Shown here: positions 1 through 12,700 of the stretch, piece after piece | How the letters are laid out: each line of letters begins with the position of its first letter | Position numbering within the stretch: the stretch's first letter is position 1 | Origin: Chrysemys picta bellii | Taxonomy: Eukaryota; Chordata; Testudines; Emydidae | Direction of reading: 5' to 3' | Assembly (NCBI RefSeq): GCF_011386835.1 | Contig: NC_088809.1 | Span: 3,543,001 to 3,607,000 of the forward strand | Length of the DNA stretch: 64,000 nt | Notes under the pieces: generated by a model | What the model was told of the DNA's origin: nothing | Seen by the model: the letters and a program-made list of their open reading frames with translations, nothing else | The model's database searches: none | Made by a program: the position numbers and the translations under genes

Positions 1-577
1 TTGTGTTTATAGAATCTGTAGGTTAGTCTTCTACATTGCTCTTTGTGCTGGGGGAGGGCATTTCTGCCATGGTGAGATTTTGGATTATTCCAGATGGGCC
101 AAATTCTCCTGACTTCAGCACACTCCCAAGGAAGTCAGTGAGAGTTTTGCCAGAATAAAGACTGAATAAAAGTGAACAAGGACTTTAGGATTTGGCTACT
201 CAGGTTGAGAGAGAGAGAGAATACAGCTCTCTGGTTTTAAAGGCTCATCCCTAAGTCTGTTTTAATGATCATTGTTTCTGGATTGTGGGGAAAGGAATGA
301 GAGAATCCAGCACTTTCTGGGGCTGACAGAATTTATCAGGGACTTGTGCCTGGGCAGGTGAATTCTTTGCTTAGGAGGTCAGTGAGAATCCCTTTCTTGT
401 TACTGCAGTGCTGGCTGTAAGGAAGGTGCTTCTGCTTGCTTGACAGCAGCTGAGAAGGAGGGTGGAGATAGGCAGTTTTTTACGGGGATTGGTGTGATCA
501 GGTTTCAATGCAAAGCACGTGTGAATAATCCAGTGCTGCTTTTTCGATCTGTCACTGATGCAGAGTGAGCAGGGAGA
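1..577. other. 5' flank / 5' UTR of P2RX5
   Basis: No coding exon is recognisable here. The stretch has a short GA run near 213-222 and no clear CpG island or TATA box, so the transcription start of P2RX5 cannot be placed from sequence alone. Confidence 0.4.
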
Positions 578-714
578 ATGGGGCAGGTCGGTTGGAAGGG
601 TCTGTGTCTGTCTCTTTTTGATTATAAAACCGAAAAATATGTCATTGCGAAGAACAAGAAGGTGGGAATTCTCTATCGAGTGGTGCAGCTGTCCATCCTG
701 GCTTACCTGGTGGG
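578..714 (+). CDS. P2RX5: P2RX5 exon 1
   Basis: This exon encodes residues 1-45 plus two bases of codon 46: the cytosolic N-terminus with the TEK site and most of TM1 ([12 protein letters not shown]). The donor is GTAAGT. The ATG context is GAGAATGG. Confidence 0.95.
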
Positions 715-3700
715 GTAAGTGCGGTCAGGGTCACTCTGTGCATATGATACTGTTACATCGCAATGGACCTTGGTGCCCTGGCTGTTACGAGGGACCGTAT
801 GTACAGGCTCTCTAATGCTTTACCTGCCTGAATATGAATGCTTGAATTTCCTAATCAAAATAGGGATTTTGTGTAATGTAAGAGGCAAATATCTAGATTC
901 CCCCAGTAGAAAGACTCAGCTTTCCCCTCCCCCATTACCATTTAAGATTATCATTAGGTTTAAAAATAGAGCAAATGTTACTACTGCCTTACGATGTATT
1001 ATTTTTATCCTTATTTCAGTATTCTGTAATTATGGTCCCAAGCCACTGTAGCTAACCTCTATTAGAAGCTGAAGTGTTTGTGGCTGTTATTGCTGACGCT
1101 CGGGATGTGCCAGGTGAGGTTTGACTCTGTGTGACTCTATTAAATGCAGGATTCTGGGTGTGATAGTAGCTGTCTGATTGAACTGAGAGCAAAACGGGCC
1201 AGTACTGAGTGGCAAATTCCTTTGCTGAGCGAGCCAGAATAGGGGGCAGGGATGGGAATGCGGAGAGAGGTGGTATGCGTGTCGATTCAGAGCAGGACTG
1301 GTTGGCATGGTGACGGCTCCAGCACTGCTCTGAGAGGATCCAGTCCTACAATATCCTGAGCGCCCTCATCTCTCATTGAACTCAATGCTTCGCGCCTCAC
1401 AGGATCAGGCCCTGAATTACCAAGCTCCATGTCCCAACAGGCTGATGAATTGTGTAATGCGTGTGCTGTTCCTCCTGGAGTGGCAGGGGCTTCCCAGGAT
1501 GATCCAAGATGCTATTTGTAAGAGTCTCCAACCAAAAACACTAGCTTAGCTGTTTGTCCTTTGAGTGGCCCCGCACCAAAACGGAATAAATATAGCAGAG
1601 TCACTCTGCTGCTTGGGTTTATTTATAGAAAGGTGCACAGTTGCTGTCTGTGTGTACATTGGTTAGCAGAGCAGGGATGGGTCTCAGAAGCCTGGCCTGT
1701 GTGAGCTATTAAAGGAGGAATCCTGTAGCTATGATACCCCCTCCCCTGAGAAAAGAGGATACTAAAGTGACTTCTGCCTGGGAGCCATTGAAAACACTGG
1801 GTGAATGGGCTGTTCCCATTGGTGTGTATAGCCCCATGCATCTCTGTAGTACCGTATAACTGAATGTGATTGTTGTGTTAACCCCTTTGCTGCTAGGCTG
1901 GGCTTGCATCTCAGGCACAGTGATCAATGGCATTAGTATGATGATTTTATTATTCATCAGTGTGCATTCAGATGAGCAACCCTGGAGCTCGGGCACATCT
2001 GCCCACACCGGATGCCCTGTCACATTCGAATGGGGGAAACTAGAGACCTGCCTCGAACCGGGTCACTGTCAAGTCCACACTGCGAAAAGCTGGTTTTCTT
2101 GGGAAGACGAGAAAGTCTGAGAATTTGCAAGGGGCGGGGGGACTTTCTTGGTTTATTCTTACTCTGCCTCTAAAAGCAGGCATGAGTCAGGCATGTGATG
2201 TTGCTATCCCCACCCCTCATGGCAGCGGCTTGCACTTGCTGCATTCAGTGGCATGCTCAGTGCTCGGTGCATTCCAAGGGTTCCTACAGACATTGCCTGC
2301 TCCCCGCCCAGTGAAACCTGCAGTCTATAACCTGCTCGTTTAGCTTGCCTGAGGTTCTCCCTGATACACTGTCGGGGTGACTGACAGCTGGCAGGCCCCT
2401 CATTTAGTTTTGCAAAGGCTTTACGTCTCCATTCCCCCCCAAACCGCTGGGTCGTGGTGGGAATCAGGAAGGGAGGCTAGTTAGAGCTCTGGTGTGCAGT
2501 GAGAGATTGCAAAGCCGAGGATTCGTTAGCTCGGGAAGGAGAAATCAGAGGGGACGGGACAGCAGTTTAAGACTGTGATGGGCCTAGTGTGGGGGTTCTC
2601 AAGCTGGGTCGCGCCCCTGTTTTAATGGGTTCACCAGGGCTAGTGTTAGACTTGCTGGGGCCCAGGGCCCAAGCCCTACCACTTGGGGCCGCAGCCGAGC
2701 CAAGGGCTTCAGCCCAGCCCCAGCTTGGGGTGGTGAGGCCTATGCAGGGTGGCCATGCTAAGGAGGGCTGCAGGGGTTATCCCTCCTCAGCTGTGCAGGT
2801 TCAGCTTCCAGTCCCTTGGGTCTGAGGACTCCTGTTCGCTCCATAGTGTCTTGGTGGGTGGGACTCATGTTCCCAGTCTCTTGAGGAAGGTCTGTGCCAC
2901 ACACTGAGAGTTGTTCCTCATGCTGGCAGCGTCTGAGCCATCCGAGGTACGCGTGTTGCTCAGAAGATGGCATTGGTGCTGAGGTGACGGCTCCAGGATA
3001 ATGGGAATATTCCCTGTTGATTTCTGTAAGCAAAATCCCTGCCCACCTTCCTGGGCTGCATCTCCCTAGCAGTGACCTGCTGCAGGGCTGGAATTTTGTG
3101 GCAGGTTATAAAATGCATATTATTTATCTGTGTGATCAGGCAGAGTCCTGGGGGCTGCATGGGTCTCTCCAGTAAATACATCTGCCAGATGCCAAAAATG
3201 ACTCTCCCAAAACAAATGTCGTCTGTAATAGGAGTCGGTAAATCCCAGGTATATAGCAGAGCAGGATGATACTAACAGAGCGAGGGCCTTCACTCATTCC
3301 TACAGAAGTCAATGGGAGCTTTGCCTGGGTAAGAATTACCTGGGCTTGGACTATATATGCAATACCACCCCCTCGACCTGGCTGTGGATGGTCAGCTGAG
3401 CAGGGGAGCTGGAGTCTGGAGGCCTGGGTTGTATTGCCAGCTCTGCCACTGAGTTAGTGTGATGCTGGGCAAGTTGCTTCCCTTCACTTTTCCCCATGTG
3501 TAGAATGAGAATAATGATACTCTGACCCCTTGGCAAGTGCTGTGAGATTGACAGATGGAAAGTGCTGCATATTCTGTTAGCCACAGTGTTTTGGGTGCAC
3601 TGGAAACATTTAGGAGTTGAGGTCATTAGGGGATTTGCTGGACAGGTGACTTGCATCAAAGGGCTTAACCTAAATTTGGAGCTGTGGTTGAGAGGGGTTT

Positions 3701-6700
3701 GGTATCACTTGTATATTCTGATTTACCCTTGAACTGTGCTTTACCTTGGCACAACCCTTCTCTAGCTAACGTGCCACATTGGTCCATTCGGCTGGCCATC
3801 CTGGCTAATGCTGCTGCCTGCTGTGTTGTTCACAGGTGGGTCTTTGTCGTCAAGAAAGGCTACCAGGACTCAGACACCTCCATCCAGAGCTCCGTCATCA
3901 CCAAGCTGAAGGGTGTGGCTTTCACCAACACCTCGGAGCTGGGAGAGAGGCTGTGGGATGTCGCCGACTATGTCATTCCCCCACAGGTTTGCACAGCGGC
4001 TCTGTTGCTGAGTCCCCTTTGCTTTATTCCTCACTTTCTTTAGCTAGAAAGACTGGGGGCTAATTCCTGCTCGGTCACTATTGGCGACTGGAATGAAGTT
4101 GCCAGTCCCTGTAGCTCTGTGAATGCCCAGGAGAGGGGCTACCAGAGAATCTCAGCTCTGTGCCTCCTTTTAGCTCTTTCCAGCGAACGCTCAGCCAGCC
4201 TCCTCTCGGCCTTGGATGGATGTCAGGCCAGGGTGCTGATCTAGCAAAGCATTTAAGCATGTGCTTAAATTTTAAGCAGGTGAGTGGTCCATTGACTTAA
4301 TTGAGACTGCTCACCTGCTTAAAGTTAAGCACATGCTTAAGCAACATGCTGGATTAGGCTCTACCTGAACAGAGCAGGCATGAGTAAATGCAGGGCCTAT
4401 CTGAGGGGGGAAGCCCAGAGGAGGAGGCGGAGGAATCAGATGATGGTGGCGCTGAGTATATGAGTTGCTCTGGTTTAACCCTCCTGGCTCGATTAATTCA
4501 AGTGTCACACATGCCCATTTCCTTGGCCAGCTGTACCTGCAGATGTGGGCTGGCCCCTGTTTGGGGGCAACCCTTGTGAGTGCACATACTGGATAAGTGA
4601 GGACTGGGTTGGGAGTTGTCCGACTTGCACTCACCAGTGGCCGTTTGCATGTCCACTTTTGCTTGCACAGTCAGTTGCATGTGCACAAAAGCCTGTGCAG
4701 GAAAAAAAAAGGGTGCGGTGGGGCATAGGGCTGAAAGTCTGACCCTTCCCAGTCTGTGACAGACTTTTACAAGACAGCAAACGCTGAGGCAGTGCAGAGG
4801 ACAGTAAAGCGAGAGCAATGTGCGTGGCAGCATGATGCAGTCCCTCTGTTGCTACCCTTTCTATCCAGTGAAGTTGTGCATGCCAATAAGAGCTTCCATC
4901 TTGTGCCCCAGTCTGTACTCACTCAGATTTGGCACCAGTGCTCTGCTCTGCTCACTAGCCCCCCCCGGACTTTACAACCAAAGCTCATTGCTAATGTGAA
5001 AAACGTGGCCTCCAGTCAGACACTCGGCATGAAACGCGCAATAAGACTCTGTGTGGTAAATGGTTGCACTGCCTGAAACTCTGTCCACCCTAGGTGGTGT
5101 CCAGGACTTTCATGCCCACTGGACCAGGTGTCGGGTGTGTACGCCCATCCGCATGAACCAGGCAGGGACACTGATAGTTATTTTCAACATGAGTCATGCA
5201 CCAGGATTTGCCACTGGCCCTGTTACTATGTCAGGTTTCAGAGTAGCAGCCGTGTTAGTCTGTATCCGCAAAAAGGACAGGAGTCCTTGTGGCACCTTAG
5301 AGACTAACAAATTTATTTGAGCATAAGCTTTCGTGGGCTACAGCCCACTTCATCGGATGCATAGAATGGAACACACAGAAAGAAGATATTTATATGGACA
5401 GAGAACATGAAAAGGTGGGAGTCGCCAGACCAACTGTAAGAGGCCAATCAATTGAGATGAGCTATCATCAGCAGGAGAGAAAAAAACCTTTGAAGTGATA
5501 ATCGAGATGACCCATAGAAGGTGTGAGGATAACTTAACATGGGGAAATAGATTCAATTAGTGTAATGACCCAACCATTCCCAGTCTCTGTTCAAATCTAA
5601 GTTAATTGTATCTAATTTGCATATTAATTCAAGTTCAGCAGTCTCTCTTTGGAGTCTGTTTTTGAAGTTTTTTTGTTGCAAAATCGCCACCTTCAAGTCT
5701 GTCACTGAGTGGTTAGGGAGGTTGAAGTGCTCTCCCACTGGTTTTTGAATGTTATGATTCCTGATGTCAGATTTGTGTCCATTTATTATTTTGCGTAGAG
5801 ACTGTCCGGTTTGGCCAATGTATATGGCACACAAGAAGGGACTGTACTTTGAAAGGAGAGTGAACGGAGCTGGTAAATGCTGCTTCCCTAGGTCTCCAGA
5901 GCTTTTGGTTTATCCTCTTGATTATGTTCAAAGTTAATGCATTTCACTCAAACCCTCTCCCAAATGCCCCAGATGCTGCTGGTTGCTGGCCCCAGCAATA
6001 ATCGATGCAGCAAAACAGGATGTGATGTTAAAGCCAAATGTATTTTTAAAAGCCAAGTAATGTTCCACTAAATAAAGTGTATTCCATCTGCAAACACAGT
6101 GCATCAGGACCCCTCCCTGGTGTGGATATAGAACATCTCTTCCAGCATATTTAGCCAATGCCATTAATAATACAGAACCAGGATGCTTGTGTCTGTATGT
6201 CACTGCAGCAATTCAAATCTATTCTATCCTATATAGGTTCTTATCCCACGTCCATCACTATAGTGTCTGAGCACTTTCCAGTAGTGCATTAAGCAATGTG
6301 ACCAACATCTGATGCACATGGTTTAGCCTTTCTGCCATCCTCTCTCTCCAGGGAGAATTGTATGTGCAGTGGAGCATTTTGTTTTGGTAGCGATTGTTTG
6401 TTTGTTTTTATGTGCCTGTTGCTCTGAGTTTATATTGGAGAAGGCAGGTCGGAGAAGTGCAGATGGCATTTGAAGCAGGAGGTGGTGAGAATTTGGGATG
6501 GTCCTTGGTTCTGGGGGTGTTCATTCCACAGTCTGGGACCAGCCCCCAAAGAAGCACTGTCTCCTGCACAGGTAAGTCTTACCTGTGTGGCGGACAGTTC
6601 CATCGGGCCTGAGGGGTGGAGTTGCTGACCACAGTCCTTATCCTGGAGCTTTAGGCTCCTTTATACATACTTATCGAGACAGGCCGTTGAGCACCTTGAA

Positions 6701-9700
6701 GATAAGGACCAAGACCTGGACCTTGACTTGCTGTTCTATAGGAGGCTAGTGTAGATAGAGTGGAGGAGAGTTGGCATTTCTTAAGCACAGAAGGCTTCAT
6801 GCCCAGGTCTATCCCATTGCTCTAGTTCAGATGAGATGTGACCAGGGTGTGTATAACAGGCCAGGTCATTGCCTGCCAGGATGGGACGGAGTCTCCTCGT
6901 CACCTGGAGATGGTAGAAGGCATTACTTGCTAGTCTACACTGGCAATGCTTAAGTGCTGCTGCGGCAGCCTTTAACGTGGCTTGTGTAGTCACGGCATAG
7001 TGCTGGGAGAGAGCTCTCCCAGCGCTCTAAAAAACCCACCTCCACGAGGGGAATAGCGCCAAGTGCTGATGCGCTGTCTACACTGGCACTTCACCGCGCT
7101 GAAACTTGCTGTACTCGGGGGGGTGTTTTTTCACACCCTGAGTGAGAGAGTTGCAGTGCTGTAAATTGCCAGTGTAGACAGGCCCTTTGTGCCAGTGAGG
7201 ATTCCAGGACCAGAAGCCTCCTAAACTATGGACTGAATCAGATTAGTGGGAAAGACGGATCAGCTGAAGACGCTACCACCTGAGAAGTGCTAGATCAGAA
7301 CTAGGTTTTATTATTATAAAACAACACCTATGCTGTGATGGTTTCTTATTAGCACTAATGTTTTAAAGCAGATCCTAGGAATTAAAAAGGGCTTATAAAT
7401 TTTCTTTTCTTCTTTTTTTTTTTTTTTAGGGTGAAAACATTTTCTTCGTTATGACAAATCTGATTGTGACCCCAAACCAAAGGCAGGACACATGCCCTGA
7501 GGTAGGAAGAACTGCCCCCACTTCCTTGACCCCCCCCCCCAAATATGGATACGAATGGACAAAGAGGAAAGTTGAGAAACTTGAATACTTGAGAGGCTGT
7601 GAACGTAGCTGGGAGGCCGGGGTTCTCTCAGGCCTGTACAAGAGTAACTCGACAAGGGAAGAAGGGGATTAGGCCTTGGGGAGGGCAGAATCAGCTGGCC
7701 TAATTTTCAGAGGTGCTAAGCACTTTACATCCTCCATTGACTTCAATGAGAAGTGCAGGACCTCAGCACCACTGGAAATCAGGCCATAACAGCCATTAGA
7801 GAAAGGTAACCTTTTAGCTAAGGGAGAGTGGTCATATGAGGAGATCAAGTGGAGTCCAAATGAAACAATCCTGGGTTTTGTGTAGAGAAGACTCTTGCAG
7901 TAATGCCAGAAGAACGAGCCCGTAGCCAGGGGTGGTCTCAGAGCACCCCCTCATGGCGTGAGGTAACCCTGCAGGCTCCCAGCCTTATATCCCTATTAGT
8001 TCTTTACAATAATTTACAGTCAGGCCGGAATACTTAAAATAGGATCCCCCTTTGTGAGGTCTTATCTATTTAGTCTTCTCCCAAATACAAACTCCTTTAG
8101 CCCGTTGGGCCAACAACCCTTCTCCTTCATTCTGGACTCCCCAGCCCTCCTCCTGGGGCCTATGTGCTGATTCAAACAAGCTTCCTCTCCTTTGTTCAGG
8201 AGACCCACAGAAGATCTCCTGGAGCCTGTGTGCTGTAGCCTTAAACCAGCTTCCCCCAGCTTTGTAGTTCAGTCCTTTTCTCGCTGGGCAGGCAGAGGGC
8301 AGCAGTCCTTCCGCTATGTGTCCATCGCACAATGTCTCCTGCCCTCTTTCCCAAAGCTTGCCTTGGTTGGCTAGGAGAGAGGGAGCCTGTCCCCATCCTA
8401 CACTACAAGAGACAATACTCTGGGTTTTCTGCAAACTCTAATTATTCCCCGAGATCACTTCCTCTCTCACAACACTTACCTGACCCCTGATCCCTGCTAG
8501 CCTTAAAGGGGACAGTTCCCCTGTTACAGGCCCCAACCTGAGAGGTGCTGAACACCCGCAGTTCCCACTAACTCCTGCTCAGCACCTTTCAGGATTGGGT
8601 CCTAAATTAGGCAAGGAACAGGAGTTCTTTCCAGTCCTATCATAAAAGACTCAGAGGAGTCCCAGTTCAGTAGTGCCCAGAGCCTGAGTTGGCGGGCTGC
8701 TGTCGGTCATAAACATGTAGAAATGTTTTGCTTCATTATTTATCATCTCACCAGCATCCTTACTAACTTTGCCCTATCCTGTGCCAATTTTTGTAGCAAA
8801 CACCAGCAGTGGTCAACCCATCAGGCAGTTGGGAAAGCCAGTGTGTTGGTAACAAGCTCTCAGGGCTGAGGCCTAGTTAATGACCGTCATTTCCTCTGGC
8901 TGGGCTCCATATCTGTCTGAAGAGGTCATCTGAAATTAAGCACTCTGGAGGCCTGCCAGACAACGGAGCTTAGCTGGGTAAAACAACACTGCCCTCAAGT
9001 GGCCAGGCTAGCACAGCATGCAGAGATGGAAGAGGAATAAGAATGTGTCCAATCAAACAGGATGTCTCTGCTTTATTTCAGAGTGAGAAAGTTTTTAGAT
9101 TAAAGCAAAGGTGGCATTATCCCATCATCTTAATGATAGTTTGTTTCCTCCTGCTTGTTTCTAGAGACCTGTGAGAGCCAAGGAGTGCAATCTGTTTTTC
9201 TCTCACACAATTGTTCAGATGCTAGTGATTGGCATTGCATAAAAAATAACATGATAGAGAGACCCAGTCCCTGGGTACATTACTGGTTTGTTACTGCAGG
9301 GCTGCTCTTGAGTGCTAGCATGCACACCCATTTGTTAAACTATAAATTTCCTCCAGGACAATTATATTTTATATGTTATCCCCACTGCATAAGGGATGAA
9401 CTCGGTGGCTCTTTGTAAAGGTGACCTAATTACCCTACTGAAATGATTCTTGTAATCCTCATGGAAGTATGCCAGAGAGAATTTAGGGATTTCCTAAAGC
9501 ACCTACATGACCTAGGAGAACAAGGGACTCAAGTTTCTAAATGACTTAGTAGCAGAGGGGTAGCCGTGTTATTCTGGATCTGTAAAAAGCGACAAAGAGT
9601 CCTGTGGCACCTTATAGACTAACAGACGTCTGTTAGTCTATGAGGTGCCACAGGACTCTTTGTCGCTTTTTAAATGACTTAGGTATTTTTTGAAAGTCTC

Positions 9701-12700
9701 ACCCTATTACTGTGATGAGGAGGAAGAAAAACGTAATATTTTACTCCCCTATCAAAAAACTTGTTTATCCAGCCTGAGTGGATGAGTGAATTTTGGGAGG
9801 CTGACATGAGTTCAGATGTATCCCTTTCACTTAGTTCTTCACCCCCACAATGCAAATCTAAGTGTTTTTGGGGTGGCGGGTACATGAAGTTCTACGTGGA
9901 GGAGCGTTCCAGTGAAAGCACATCATGCTTTCTATCACATGCCTTACTTGCTGCAATCATCTGCTTTGCAGAGTACTGGCATTCGAGACGCACTGTGCAG
10001 CAAGAACAGGGACTGCCCTGCGGGGGAAGCTGTGATAGCTGGCAATGGTAAGAGATGAGATCATCCCCCTGCACTTCTTGTGCAATGAGCTTGCCTTCTG
10101 AGGAAGACAGTTCTCTACTTAAGAACTTAGCTTGAGAAGATGATTGGAGGAGGAGGGAGAGATTTATGGGAGTCTCTGTCTCAGAATAACGGCGGTGTTG
10201 CAAGTCAGGACTGAGGTGTCTTGGCAGAGCTTTATGGGAGTCTCTCAGTGAGAAGTGGGATGTAGGTCAGGATTCAAGTGCCTTGGGAGAGCTTGAGAAA
10301 GTGGCCATAGAGGTGGACCCAGGACTAGAAGCTGGGGGTCCTGCAGGATGGAGATGCATCAGCAGAGCTGTGGGGAAATCAGGTGCCACACCTGCACTAA
10401 CCAGTGTTCTTAGTCTTCTCTTTTCATGAGCACAAAGCCGACATAAATTAAATTAATAATGTATTTTACCATTGGTAGCAGCAGCCGGGCAGGGTCAGGT
10501 GGCTAAGGCACCTAGACTGGGCCTAACAGGATTCTTGATGCTTGGCATTAAATGTATTGCAGAATCCCCAAGGATCTCCCCGGGGCAGAGATTTCACAGC
10601 ATGTCTCTGGCTCTGAATGCAGCAGGCTGGGAGTCTGGCTCAAGAGAAGTTGCCCAAGACATGTGGCATGAGTAACTGGGTAAAGAGCTGTGGAGGAGAG
10701 GTGTGCTGGAGTAGTGGCAAGGCCTGGGCACTGACCTGGCCAGTCAGCAAAACTCTTTGGAGGCTGGTTGAGGAAAGCGAAGTGGGAAATGATAGAGCAT
10801 GAGTAATTCTGTCCTTGTGCTTTCCTGCACTTGGTCTGTGCACAGCAGGGGAGGGACAAAGGAGGAACACAAGATGAAAATGTATTTGCAACACATGATA
10901 TCGGGAACACTCCCTTTTTAACAGGAGATGGCAAGATACAGGATGTGTCCATTGCTGTCCCTGGGCAAGAGCCCTGGTCACTCCAGAGCAGTTGGGACTG
11001 TGACCTTGGGTCTGGGCCATAACCCCAGGAGGTTTTTTTGTTTGTTTGTTTTTTGGTGTGGGGGGGTGTCACTGCATATTCTTGCACATCTTGTTGGCCC
11101 TGAGCCATAAATGTTCCTCCTCCCCGTGTGCTATAAAGGGTGGTTGATGATTCACAGCAGCCCAGCTCTTGCATTCCAAAGTGACCTGACTTTTCCAAAC
11201 GGAATCAACTGTACCAGGAGGCCCAGCCTGAGCCGGGCATTATAGCATGGTCAGCAGTGCCCCCCAAGAGCCCTGAGACTGAGGTCCGCAATTAACAAAG
11301 GCTCAAGGGCTCCTTGGAGGAAAGGGAACCCCTGGATGTGCCATGTTGGACAGCTGTTCTTTTGGGAGATGAAAGCAAATACCATGCTGAGCTGCTGGGA
11401 CTGTCATGGTCCCAGATGTCTCCAGTCAGTAACTGAGAGGGAGCAGCAGTGACTTCACTCTCAACCATCTTTATTTGAGATCACTGACTTGTTTACAGCC
11501 CATTTAAACGGAGCTCTGCTAAATCAAATGGTTTACAGTCACCCTGCCAAGATACCCTGAGGCTGCTCAGAAAAGCAACAACAGAGCAGTTGTTCAAGCA
11601 GGGAGAGAACATTTCACAGCTGGGAGGATTTAGGGTTACAATGAAGACAAAGTAACGTTTAATCTGCCCTAGTGGGCCAGGGAAAAGGGAGGTGCCAGCC
11701 TTGAGTGACCTTTTCCATGACCTTGTCTGCCCCACAGGGGTCAAGACTGGCCGCTGTTTGAAAGTCGGGAGCAACACCAATGGGACGTGTGAAATATTAG
11801 CGTGGTGTCCGGTGGAGAAAAAGTCCAAGCCCAAGTATGTTCCCCTTCTTGCATTGTTATTGAGCATGCGTTGCCTGGCTTTTGTCTTATTTTGAAGCAT
11901 GACTTCTGTTTCCTAACAAGCAACTGAAGATAAGTCGCTGGGTTGTATTTGCAGAGATTCCCGTTGGCTTGATCGCACGAGGTTAGAAAACATCTGCTAT
12001 GTTTAAAATGTGCCAGGGCAGCAGGAAATTCTGCATGAGGGCCCGTACCTTGCTCCTTCTAAAGATGGTGCACATGCTTCTTGCAGGGCATCTTCCAGCC
12101 CTTGCTATTCCCTGACTCCCCCTAACACTGCCCTTTTCTCAAACAACTCACTGACAAAACACAATAACTGAGGTAGGCTGGCCAAAGGGGAAGAGTGTGG
12201 AACAGAACTGATTCTCAATAGGAGCCAAGGGTCTGGGAGCAGCAGCCCTTTCTCTGTCTTCAGGGGGCATTCTGCAGGATTGGACTCCAATTCTGCTTAT
12301 TACATGAACATGTCCGTTAAATGTCTAAACAATGGGCAGAAGAACAATGACTATAAAGCCAAGAGAATTTTGCCCCCTCTCTTTCAGGAAACCGCTTTTA
12401 GCGACTGCAGAAAACTTCACCGTTTATATCAAAAACTCGATCCGCTTCCCTAAGTTTAAATTCTCCAAGTAAGTGTCTGCCTGTCTCTGTTTCTTTCTCT
12501 CTCAGCAATCTTTCTTTTGTCAATAATCCAAATGGCTTCTGTGTTTTTCTCCTCAATGCATGTGGGCATGTGATCTGAGCACTCCTCTCTAGGATGGTGA
12601 CTGTTTCCTTGGTAACCGGAGGACAGTATTTGGTTTCTGGCTATGTAGGAGCAGGGAAGGTAATGAAGGATTTGAGCTTAGGGGAAGATTTTCAGTCTGG

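Larger units (their letters stand above)
715..3835 (+). other. P2RX5 intron 1
   Basis: The intron holds a hAT-like fragment near 2590 and a MIR SINE near 3400. The several short open frames in it have no family resemblance, and I see nothing else that can be named. Confidence 0.8.
3987..7429 (+). other. P2RX5 intron 2
   Basis: The intron is rich in repeats: a palindromic hairpin element near 4250, the 3' end of a Penelope-like element at 5229-5834, an old LINE-like segment near 6610 and an inverted-repeat mini-transposon at 6933-7179. A 106-codon open frame near 4756 has no recognisable content. Confidence 0.8.
7502..9971 (+). other. P2RX5 intron 3
   Basis: The intron contains two palindromic mini-elements near 7696 and 8528 and the foldback Penelope-type insertion at 9550-9670. 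A minus-strand open frame near 8066-8434 is not supported by any motif. Confidence 0.8.

Noticed and set aside
4756..5076. 106-codon forward frame in P2RX5 intron 2
   Set aside because: No splice sites in phase with neighbours and no similarity to any family I know.
10548..11198. 216-codon minus-strand open frame in P2RX5 intron 4
   Set aside because: No domain, no splice partners, and low-complexity text such as a lysine/threonine run from a T-rich stretch; judged chance.
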